From an uncultured Bacteroidales bacterium (GTDB lineage: Bacteria; Bacteroidota; Bacteroidia; Bacteroidales; WCHB1-69): a DNA stretch of 18,557 nucleotides. Shown one piece after another: positions 7,265 through 13,773 of this stretch. The position numbers and the translations under genes are program-made. The DNA is taken from assembly GCA_937892025.1 (NCBI GenBank), contig CALAVA010000243.1, positions 1-18,557 of the forward strand. Reading direction: 5' to 3'. How positions within the stretch are numbered: the first letter of the stretch is position 1; each line of letters starts with the position of its first letter. Below the pieces are notes generated by a model. It was not told the DNA's origin and did not search any database. It saw only the letters and a list, made by a program, of their open reading frames with translations.

Positions 7265-8063
7265 TTCATCAGAAATAGAATCTATTATCGCAGGTGTACA
7301 ACAACAAGTAAATACTTGTCAAGACAAAGTGAGTTTGTTGAGTTTTGTGCTTTCTTGTGTGGATTTGACAACTTTGGAAGGTGTAGATAATGATAGTAAA
7401 GTAGAACAATTATCAATGAAAGCCCAAAGTTTTTGTCCACAAGTGGCTTCTGTGTGTGTGTATCCTATTTTTGTAAAAACAGTGAAGTCTATTTTGCAAA
7501 ACACCTCCATTGGCGTTACCTCGGTTGCAGGGGCTTTTCCGTCAGGGCAAACTCCGTTGGCTATCAAGTTGTCGGAGGTTGATTTTGCCATACAACAAGG
7601 TGCCGATGAAATAGATATGGTGATTTCACGAGGAAAATTTTTAGATAAACAATATGCGGAAGTCTCAAAAGAAATAGAAGCCGTTAAAAAACTTTGTAAT
7701 TATCGTCCTTTGAAAGTCATTTTAGAAACAGGAGAATTGCAAACGATAGAAAACATTTACAATGCCTCTATGTTGGCTATGGAAGCAGGGGCAGATTTTA
7801 TTAAGACCTCAACAGGAAAATGTGTCGTAAACGCAACGCCACAAGCCGTTGTAGTTATGTCGCAGGCAATAAAAGATTTTTATGCAAAACAAGGCAAAAG
7901 AGTGGGGCTGAAAATAGCAGGTGGTATAACCAACACAGACGATGCCTTGATGTATAGACAATTGGTAAAAAATATATTGGGTGAATCTTGGCTAAAAAAA
8001 CAATATTTTAGAATAGGAACAAGCAGATTGGCGGATAAATTGCAAAGCCAAATAACTCAATAG
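7257..8063 (+). CDS. deoC: Deoxyribose-phosphate aldolase (DeoC)
   Basis: DeoC is a class I aldolase that cleaves 2-deoxyribose-5-phosphate into glyceraldehyde-3-phosphate and acetaldehyde in deoxynucleoside catabolism. The 268-residue TIM-barrel protein carries D120 in DEIDMV, the Schiff-base lysine K183 in FIKTSTGK, and the second active-site lysine K219 in GLKIAGGI. The phosphate-binding end RIGTSRLAD is also present. Other recognisable strands are SCVDLTTLEG near the start and VASVCVYP. The start codon lies within the end of the DUF2147 gene, so the two are likely translated from one message. No other deo genes are nearby. The product is cytosolic. Confidence 0.95.
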   Translation: MINSSEIESIIAGVQQQVNTCQDKVSLLSFVLSCVDLTTLEGVDNDSKVEQLSMKAQSFCPQVASVCVYPIFVKTVKSILQNTSIGVTSVAGAFPSGQTPLAIKLSEVDFAIQQGADEIDMVISRGKFLDKQYAEVSKEIEAVKKLCNYRPLKVILETGELQTIENIYNASMLAMEAGADFIKTSTGKCVVNATPQAVVVMSQAIKDFYAKQGKRVGLKIAGGITNTDDALMYRQLVKNILGESWLKKQYFRIGTSRLADKLQSQITQ

Positions 8064-8163
8064 AAAAATGTTGAAATGATATTGCTGAATTTGGCAAGTA
8101 GTGTTGAAGTGATAAGGAAAATGATTTTTTATTTTGGTGAAAAGATATGCTTTGTTATGTGTG

Positions 8164-8204
8164 TTGGATTGATTTTGTTAAAAGCCATCGCAAAATCTAT
8201 CCAA
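8164..8204. other. Long imperfect hairpin in the deoC/T9SS-protein gap, with a possible pseudoknot
   Basis: The 200-base gap after deoC contains an inverted repeat: 8164-8177 pairs with 8191-8204 over 14 positions with one mismatch, around a 13-base loop. The loop sequence AGCCATC (8183-8189) is complementary over seven bases to GATGGCT at 8237-8243, just before the next start codon, so an RNA could form a loop-downstream pairing. No U-run follows the stem, so it is not a standard terminator. I do not recognise a known riboswitch. No clear promoter box is visible in the rest of the gap. Confidence 0.45.
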
Positions 8205-8263
8205 TGCAATAGTCTGTATATACATAAGATAAAAAAGATGGCTGTTTAAAAAATTGTATCTAT

Positions 8264-8737
8264 ATGACAAAAAGAGTATTGTTAGTAGGCTTTTTTGCTG
8301 TGCTTATAGTAGGCATAAAGGCACAATCGTTCAACATGGTTATCCAAACCATGGACGGAAACGAGGAAACATGGACATCAGAAACCTTGAAAAATATTTA
8401 TTTTGAGGGAGATACTATGCTTATTATTGTGGAAAGTGGTAGCATGACAACACATTCTTATTTGTTGGCAGATATACAAAAATTGTATTTTCCTACAGTT
8501 TTATCAGTGCGTGATTTTCAACAAGAATCAGCCATTTTTGTGTATCCCAATCCGTCTCAAGACCAAATAAGGATTATTGGTGCCACTTATAATCAGCCGT
8601 TTCAAATCTATGCAATAGACGGAAGAAAAGTAGGCGAGGGGTGTATATCCGATGAATTTATAGATATTACCCATCTCGCTAAAGGATTCTATTTAGTTAA
8701 AATTGGTACTCAAACATTAAAATTTTCAAAGTTATGA
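8264..8737 (+). CDS. Small exported protein with T9SS type A sorting domain
   Basis: The 157-residue protein has a signal peptide (residues 1-20, ending GIKA-Q), a short mature domain, and a C-terminal T9SS type A sorting signal (about 90-157). The sorting domain is recognised by VYPNPS (93-98), the central IYAIDGRKV (115-123) and IDITHLAKGFYLVKI (133-147), the usual end of such domains. It should be carried across the outer membrane by type IX secretion and attached or released there. The middle (21-78) holds two copies of a short module that ends in an I-x-x-[IL]-x-F motif (IYF, LYF); the same module starts the next protein. There is no catalytic domain. The gene overlaps the next by four bases (ATGA), so the two products are probably made together. 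Confidence 0.85.
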   Translation: MTKRVLLVGFFAVLIVGIKAQSFNMVIQTMDGNEETWTSETLKNIYFEGDTMLIIVESGSMTTHSYLLADIQKLYFPTVLSVRDFQQESAIFVYPNPSQDQIRIIGATYNQPFQIYAIDGRKVGEGCISDEFIDITHLAKGFYLVKIGTQTLKFSKL

Positions 8738-10476
8738 AAAAGATTATTGTATGTTTAGGATTTTTATGTGGTATAGTTGTTGCCCAACTTCATGCACAAA
8801 AGGTAATGCGTGTTTATAATTCAGAAGGCACTGTGGCCACCTATTCTGTATCAAATATAGATTCTTTGAATTTTTCTGCTAATATGATAAATATGTTGTT
8901 ATATGCCAATGGTGCAAATACAAATTATGCAGTGGCAAGCATAGATAGCATTGTTTTTGGCGATGCTCCCTCTGTAGATTCTTCTGCAATCTATGTTTAT
9001 TATGAAGGAGATACGGCTAAAGTCGTCCATTATATTACATCAACTAATTTTGTGGTTTCAGTTAGTGGGGCAAATGTAACAATAACAAACACTGCAGGTT
9101 TGGCAAATTTGCAATATTATTTGAGCGGCACAACTTCTGATGGGTCTTTTACATTGGAAAGTGATTCTAAATTTGATTTGATTTTGAATGGAGTATCCAT
9201 AACCTCAAAGACGACTATACCTATAAAACTTACCAAGAAAAAAGATAGAAACATTATCATTGCCAATGGCACAAGCAATGTGCTTACTGACAATACCGCT
9301 AATAATGGAAAGGCTGTTATCAATACCAAAGGTGCCACTTGTATTAAAGGCGGTGGAACTTTGGTGGTCAATGCAAACAAGAAAAACGGAATTTCTTCTG
9401 ATTATGATATTACTATTGAAAGTGGTACAATTACGGTGAATAACACTGCTAATGCTTCTAAGGGCATAAAGGCAGACGGAAATATATACATCAAAGGTGG
9501 AGATATTACAGTCAATCCGTCAGGTTCTTTAACATTGGAAGCCGTCGGAAGTGGGTATGACCCATCGTATTGTGCTGCTATAGCGGCAGATAGTAATATC
9601 AATATATCGGGTGGAAAAATTACTATCACCATTCCAAGTGAAAATTATGCAGGGCGTGGCATAAAGGCTGATGGTAATATTTCTATTTCTGATGGAACAA
9701 TTTCCATCGTATCTAATTCTAATGGTGGAACTTACGTGGATACTACAGGCACAACAGATTCTTATAAATCTTCTTGCATAAAAGCAGATGGTACCATTAC
9801 ATTTTTAGGTGGAGAAATAACTTTGCGTACAACGGGAACAGGTGGAAAATGTGTTACGGCAGATAGTTTTATTTATATCGGTACGGCTGATAATAATGCT
9901 GAACATTTAATTTTGAATATGACGACTACAGGTGCAAAATTCTATGTGTCAGGTTCTGGTCGCAATGAAGATTATTCGAACCCAAAAGCACTAAAAGCAA
10001 AAGGAAACCTTTATGTTTATGGTGGAAATATAAACATTTCTACAGCACAAGATGGTGGTGAAGGTTTAGAAAGTAAAGACACCGTGTTTATAAAAGGCGG
10101 TACCATTGAGATGGAAACTTATGACGATGCTATCAATGGCACAAATCACATTCAAATAGAAGGAGGTACAATCTATGGGTATTCTAGTAATAATGATGCA
10201 ATTGATGCCAATGGAACGATGACCATAACAGGCGGATTGATTATTGCTGCCGGGCAAACTTCTCCAGAATGTAGTTTTGATTGTGATAATAATACCTTTA
10301 AGATAACAGGCGGTATATTGGTAGGTATTGGTGGAAGTCCATCTACGCCTACGTCAAATGTGTGTACACAGCGTTCACTTATCTATGGCGGTATAAATAG
10401 TGGAACAGCATTGCAGATTGTGAATAGTGCTAATACAGAATTGCTAACCTTTAAAGTACCTACAATTCGCAATTGA
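8734..10476 (+). CDS. Carbohydrate-binding beta-helix protein (Cthe_2159/DUF4353 family), C-terminus cut off by frameshift
   Basis: As it stands the product has 580 residues: a signal peptide (about 1-21, LHA-Q), an N-terminal module with two repeats ending in SLNF and SIVF (about 23-75), then a long beta-helix. The family start is DLILNGVSI (148-156) and NVLTDN (182-187). After it comes a ladder of G-G-x-I/L turns about every 20-40 residues (near 231, 255, 293, 320, 359, 430, 455, 477, 500 and 526), often preceded by IKADG. Members resembling Clostridium thermocellum Cthe_2159 bind acidic or cellulosic polysaccharides, so glycan binding at the cell surface is the inferred role. The frame ends at TGA 10474-10476, and the family's conserved tail continues in the -1 frame. 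It has no T9SS sorting domain of its own, while its coupled upstream neighbour has one. Confidence 0.85.
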   Translation: MKKIIVCLGFLCGIVVAQLHAQKVMRVYNSEGTVATYSVSNIDSLNFSANMINMLLYANGANTNYAVASIDSIVFGDAPSVDSSAIYVYYEGDTAKVVHYITSTNFVVSVSGANVTITNTAGLANLQYYLSGTTSDGSFTLESDSKFDLILNGVSITSKTTIPIKLTKKKDRNIIIANGTSNVLTDNTANNGKAVINTKGATCIKGGGTLVVNANKKNGISSDYDITIESGTITVNNTANASKGIKADGNIYIKGGDITVNPSGSLTLEAVGSGYDPSYCAAIAADSNINISGGKITITIPSENYAGRGIKADGNISISDGTISIVSNSNGGTYVDTTGTTDSYKSSCIKADGTITFLGGEITLRTTGTGGKCVTADSFIYIGTADNNAEHLILNMTTTGAKFYVSGSGRNEDYSNPKALKAKGNLYVYGGNINISTAQDGGEGLESKDTVFIKGGTIEMETYDDAINGTNHIQIEGGTIYGYSSNNDAIDANGTMTITGGLIIAAGQTSPECSFDCDNNTFKITGGILVGIGGSPSTPTSNVCTQRSLIYGGINSGTALQIVNSANTELLTFKVPTIRN

Positions 10477-10673
10477 CATTGTTGTTCTCTTCACCAAATC
10501 TTACAACGGGAACGATTAGTGTGAAACAAGGTGGTACCATTAGCGGAGGAACTGATTTCCACGGCTATTATACTGGGGCGACATATAATACCTCTTCTTC
10601 ACAATCACAAAATGTTACTATTTCCAATATGGTAACAACATACAATAATAATGGCGGTGGCGGTCGTCCATAA
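10473..10673 (+). pseudogene. Detached C-terminal fragment of the beta-helix gene, in the -1 frame
   Basis: This 66-codon stretch has no plausible start of its own; its first usable codon is a TTG overlapping the stop of the main frame. It encodes TLLFSSPNLTTGTISV, then GGTISGGTDFHGYYTGATY and the terminal NNGGGGRP. This is the expected end of the Cthe_2159/DUF4353 family: a final strand, a FHGLYTGATY-like block and a glycine-rich tail. Joined by one missing base to the preceding frame, the product would be about 646 residues. The two frames are both open only between 10455 and 10473, so the lesion must lie there. It could be a true mutation or a sequencing error. Confidence 0.75.
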
Positions 10674-10716
10674 TGCAAAATGGACGTTGTTAAATGATAT
10701 TTTAAAGTATATTTAG

Positions 10717-10750
10717 AGGAAATGGGCATCTTTTATGATGCCCATTTCCT
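10717..10750. terminator. Bidirectional hairpin terminator between the beta-helix gene and manA
   Basis: A perfect 14-base-pair inverted repeat (10717-10730 with 10737-10750, loop TTTTAT) lies 43 bases after the beta-helix fragment and 19 bases after the manA stop on the other strand. It separates two convergent genes and should serve both. T-rich sequence within and beside the stem gives the 3' flank. Confidence 0.85.
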
Positions 10751-10769
10751 TATAAGAATTTGTCTAATT

Positions 10770-11756
10770 CTAAGGAATATATACTTCTAAAAGTTGACAA
10801 TTTGGTTTAGGGGTAAGTAAAATATTATCCAATATAGCGGGAATAAGTATGCATTCTCCTTTGGAGATATGTTCTTCGTTTTCTTCGTTCTCATTTTGGT
10901 AACCAATTGTTGCCTTTCCGTCTATACAAATGTAGATAACAAAGGAGTCCATCTCTGCATAAACTTTTTCTACGCAATGGTCAAAATCAATGGTGTTTAC
11001 AGCAAAATAAGGACATCTGACAAGTTGTATGCTGGTGTTTTTTCGTCTAAGGTAGTTGATAGGAGCATTAGTGTTTTTATCCCATTTAATGGCAGAGAGG
11101 GCCTCTTGTACGTGCAGGGGACGCTTTTGCCCGGTTTTGTCTTGTCGGTTGTAATCATAAAGTCTAAAAGTGGTGTCTGTACATTGTTGTATCTCAGCCA
11201 AAAGTGTTCCCTTGCAAATTGCATGTACTTGACCTGCAGGAATATAAAACGCATCTCCTTTTTGTATGGAGCAAAAATGTAAAACATCTTCAACGGTGTT
11301 GTTTTGAATGTGCTTGTTCAAGTCCATTAAAGTAGTCTTTTCTTTTAATCCTATATTTATTTTGCTGTCTTTATCCGCATCAATGATATACCACATTTCA
11401 GTTTTGCCTAAACCCATATTGTGTTTTTGTGCATACTCATCATCTGGGTGTACTTGTACGGATAAATCATCTTTAGCATCAATAAATTTAATCAACAGCG
11501 GAAATTCATTACCAAAAGCATCAAATACTTTTTCTCCCACCAAATCACCCATATAGACTTCTACTAATTCATTGAGCGTGTTGTCTGCCAAAAATCCGTT
11601 TGAAATAATACTGCTATTGTTAGGCATTCCTGAAATTTCCCAAGATTCCCCACAATTGTCCAAAGGGGAAAAATCTTTATGAAGAATGGTCTTTATTTTT
11701 TCGCCACCCCAGATTTTTTCTTTATATTGTGCCTTGAATTTTAATGGATATAACAT
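10770..11756 (-). CDS. manA: Mannose-6-phosphate isomerase, class I (ManA)
   Basis: The 328-residue cupin-fold protein interconverts mannose-6-phosphate and fructose-6-phosphate, linking glycolysis to GDP-mannose supply or mannose use. The zinc ligands of the family are visible: Q101 and H103 in VQVHPDDE, E120 in KTEMWY, and H178 in YIPAGQVHAI. The catalytic arginine is likely R198 in FRLYDYNR. The N-terminal segment KFKAQYKEKIWGGEKI and GESWEISGMPNNSS fit the short bacterial (Bacillus-like) class, which is about 315-330 residues. It stands alone, convergent with the beta-helix gene and divergent from gldB. Cytosolic. Confidence 0.93.
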   Translation of the reverse strand: MLYPLKFKAQYKEKIWGGEKIKTILHKDFSPLDNCGESWEISGMPNNSSIISNGFLADNTLNELVEVYMGDLVGEKVFDAFGNEFPLLIKFIDAKDDLSVQVHPDDEYAQKHNMGLGKTEMWYIIDADKDSKINIGLKEKTTLMDLNKHIQNNTVEDVLHFCSIQKGDAFYIPAGQVHAICKGTLLAEIQQCTDTTFRLYDYNRQDKTGQKRPLHVQEALSAIKWDKNTNAPINYLRRKNTSIQLVRCPYFAVNTIDFDHCVEKVYAEMDSFVIYICIDGKATIGYQNENEENEEHISKGECILIPAILDNILLTPKPNCQLLEVYIP

Positions 11757-11779
11757 CAGAAAACTCTCTTTTTATATTG

Positions 11780-11810
11780 TTATTAAATGATTATTAAATA
11801 CTTATTAAAT
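11780..11810. repeat. Three copies of TTATTAAAT at 11-base spacing in the manA/gldB divergent region
   Basis: TTATTAAAT occurs at 11780-11788, 11791-11799 and 11802-11810, each starting exactly 11 bases after the last. It lies 24-54 bases upstream of the manA start, in its leader. Helical phasing of AT tracts can bend DNA or mark repeated protein contacts. It could also be chance in very AT-rich DNA. Confidence 0.5.
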
Positions 11811-11824
11811 TGTAAATGATAATG

Positions 11825-11832
11825 CAAAAATA
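11825..11832 (-). promoter_or_regulatory. Possible -7 box of the manA promoter
   Basis: The minus strand reads TATTTTTG, a TAnnTTTG match, 68 bases before the manA start. If real, the three 11-base repeats lie in the transcribed leader. There is no -33 TTTG at the expected distance. Confidence 0.25.
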
Positions 11833-11888
11833 AAAAAATAATATACATACCGATAGTAAAATTTCTGTTTTTTTTCATGGAAAAATTG

Positions 11889-11896
11889 TATCTTTG
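11889..11896 (+). promoter_or_regulatory. Putative -7 box of the gldB-cdaA promoter
   Basis: TATCTTTG is an exact TAnnTTTG match, 20 bases before the gldB ATG, in the divergent region shared with manA. A T-rich stretch (11867-11875) covers the -33 region, without an exact TTTG. Confidence 0.45.
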
Positions 11897-11916
11897 CAGA
11901 AATACAAATGTAAAAG

Positions 11917-12942
11917 ATGAAGAAACAATATTGTTGTTTGATGATTGTTGTGGCAATGTTGCTTTATGCTTGTCCAAAGAAAAAAAACAACTCTTTTCAG
12001 CCAAAAGTAGAAGAAAAGGCAGTTGAAGAAATCACCAAAACTATTGAGGTAACTATAAATAGATATGATAGGGCATTGTTTGCTATCAATAAAGATAGTC
12101 TTGCACAAGGTTTGTTAGGCTTGCAAAAGGAGTATCATTTTTTTTTGGGTGATAAGCCAAACACTCCAGATAATGTGCGTCAAATGAAGGCATATTTAAG
12201 TGACCCTGTCATCAAACAATTATACAAACAAGTAGAAAAGGTTTATCCTAATTGTGAGGATTTGGAGAAAGGTTTGACAGAGGGTTTTGGTTTGTTAAAA
12301 TATTATTATCCCAGTGCTGTCATTCCTATTGTTTATGGTATTGTTTCTGGTTTGTATTACGAAATGCCTATTATTTATCAAGATACTGTATTGGTTATCG
12401 GTTTGGATATGTATTTGGGGAAAGATTACAAATTATACAAGCAATTGGGGGCTGTTGTGCCTCAATATGTATATAGACGTTTTTCAAAAGAATATATTTT
12501 GCCTGATTGTTTCAAAGAAATGGCCTTTCAGTATGTTGCTTTTAACAATTCCAATACGGCTTTAGAAGAAATGCTCATAGAAGGTAAGCGAATGATGTTT
12601 GCCCAATTGATGTTGCCTAATACGCCTGATAGTATTCTCATGGGGTTTTCTCAAGAAAAAATGAATTGGCTAAACGACAATCAATCTTATATTTGGGGGT
12701 ATTTGATAGAGAAAAATCTATTGTATAGCAAGGATAAAACCGTTATTAGAAAATTAGTTGGAGATGCACCTTATACGCCTTATTTTGGCAAACAATCGAC
12801 GGGAAAAGCAGGAGCATGGATAGGTTTGCAAATCTGTCGTGCTTGGATTAAAAATAATCCAGACAAACATGTATCTGAACTATTTAAAGAAAAAAACGGA
12901 CAAACAATCTTGACACAATCTAGATATAAACCACAAAAATAA
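11917..12942 (+). CDS. gldB: GldB-family lipoprotein
   Basis: The 341-residue protein starts with a lipoprotein signal: a hydrophobic stretch ending in LLYAC, with lipidated Cys19, followed by a charged, lysine-rich linker. The mature part matches GldB: INRYDRALF (about 48-56), a central KYYYPSAVIPIVYGIVSGL, VLVIGLDMYLGKDYKLY (about 158-174), EEMLIEGKRMMFAQLMLP (about 218-235) and APYTPYFG with the KAGAWIGLQICRAW helix near the end. GldB was found as a gliding-motility lipoprotein in Flavobacterium. Homologues are also found in non-gliding Bacteroidetes, so motility should not be assumed. Its exact job is not settled. Seven bases separate it from cdaA, so they are likely one transcript. Confidence 0.85.
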   Translation: MKKQYCCLMIVVAMLLYACPKKKNNSFQPKVEEKAVEEITKTIEVTINRYDRALFAINKDSLAQGLLGLQKEYHFFLGDKPNTPDNVRQMKAYLSDPVIKQLYKQVEKVYPNCEDLEKGLTEGFGLLKYYYPSAVIPIVYGIVSGLYYEMPIIYQDTVLVIGLDMYLGKDYKLYKQLGAVVPQYVYRRFSKEYILPDCFKEMAFQYVAFNNSNTALEEMLIEGKRMMFAQLMLPNTPDSILMGFSQEKMNWLNDNQSYIWGYLIEKNLLYSKDKTVIRKLVGDAPYTPYFGKQSTGKAGAWIGLQICRAWIKNNPDKHVSELFKEKNGQTILTQSRYKPQK

Positions 12943-12949
12943 AACAACA

Positions 12950-13738
12950 ATGACACTCTTATTTCTTGATTTTTTGAAATTTAGTTTTATTGACATTTTG
13001 GATATTATTGCCGTAGCCTTGTTGTTTTATTTGTTGTATCGTTTGATAAAAGGAACGGCTGCTTTTAATATTTTTATTGGTCTTTTGTTTGTTTATGTCT
13101 TATGGAAAGTAGTGGTTTTGTTGGATATGCAACTGCTTTCTGAACTTTTAGGACAGTTCGTTTCTGTCGGTATCATTGCTTTGATTATTGTCTTTCAGCC
13201 TGAGATAAGACAGTTTTTGTTGTTTTTAGGAACGAGAACTCCACTAAAAAAAGCCAATGTACTCTTGTGGAAGGAAAAAACAAAAACGGAATCCATTCCA
13301 CATATCAACACCATCGTTAAGGCTTGTACACGTATGGCCGCTTCAAAAACAGGAGCATTGATAGTGATTGTCAGAGAAAATCAATTAGAAGAATTTGTGC
13401 AAACAGGTGAAATTATCAATGCAAAAACCTCACGTGAATTGATAGAAACAATCTTTTTCAAAAATACGCCTTTGCATGATGGCGCACTGATTATCAATGG
13501 AAAAACTATGGTGGCTGCAAAATGTATATTGCCTGTTTCACAAAATGAAAATGTGCCGAAAGATGTCGGATTGCGACATAGGGCTGCCATTGGAATTACA
13601 GAACAAACCGATGCTATTGCCATTATCGTTTCAGAACAAACAGGATACATTTCTTATTGTATGGAAGGAAACGTAAATAGAAATGTTCAGCCTGAAGACT
13701 TAAAGGCATTTTTGAAAAAACAATTTTTTGTAGGATAA
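12950..13738 (+). CDS. cdaA: Diadenylate cyclase CdaA (c-di-AMP synthase)
   Basis: CdaA joins two ATP molecules into cyclic di-AMP, a second messenger for potassium, osmotic and cell-wall control. The 262-residue protein has about three N-terminal membrane spans (residues 13-32, 38-56, 68-86) and a cytosolic DAC domain. The catalytic DGA motif (177-179, in PLHDGALII) and the RHR motif (209-211, in GLRHRAAIG) are intact, so it should be active. The VFQPEIRQFL block after the third span is typical of the CdaA type as opposed to DisA. The usual Bacteroidetes neighbour folP is not here; gldB is directly upstream, and ahcY follows after 35 bases. No c-di-AMP phosphodiesterase gene is in the window. 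Confidence 0.95.
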   Translation: MTLLFLDFLKFSFIDILDIIAVALLFYLLYRLIKGTAAFNIFIGLLFVYVLWKVVVLLDMQLLSELLGQFVSVGIIALIIVFQPEIRQFLLFLGTRTPLKKANVLLWKEKTKTESIPHINTIVKACTRMAASKTGALIVIVRENQLEEFVQTGEIINAKTSRELIETIFFKNTPLHDGALIINGKTMVAAKCILPVSQNENVPKDVGLRHRAAIGITEQTDAIAIIVSEQTGYISYCMEGNVNRNVQPEDLKAFLKKQFFVG

Positions 13739-13773
13739 ATAACATAAATATAAATAAATAAAATTAAAAAAAT

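Noticed and set aside
8064..8263. tRNA or known riboswitch in the deoC/T9SS-protein gap
   Set aside because: There is no cloverleaf, no CCA-end geometry and no riboswitch consensus that I recognise; only the hairpin is supported.
10466..10480. Programmed -1 ribosomal frameshift in the beta-helix gene
   Set aside because: The overlap sequence has no X-XXY-YYZ slippery heptamer and no evident stem-loop just downstream, so a one-base deletion or sequence error is the simpler explanation.
11917..12942. Evidence of gliding motility from gldB
   Set aside because: GldB-family proteins also occur in non-gliding Bacteroidetes, and no other gld genes are in the window.
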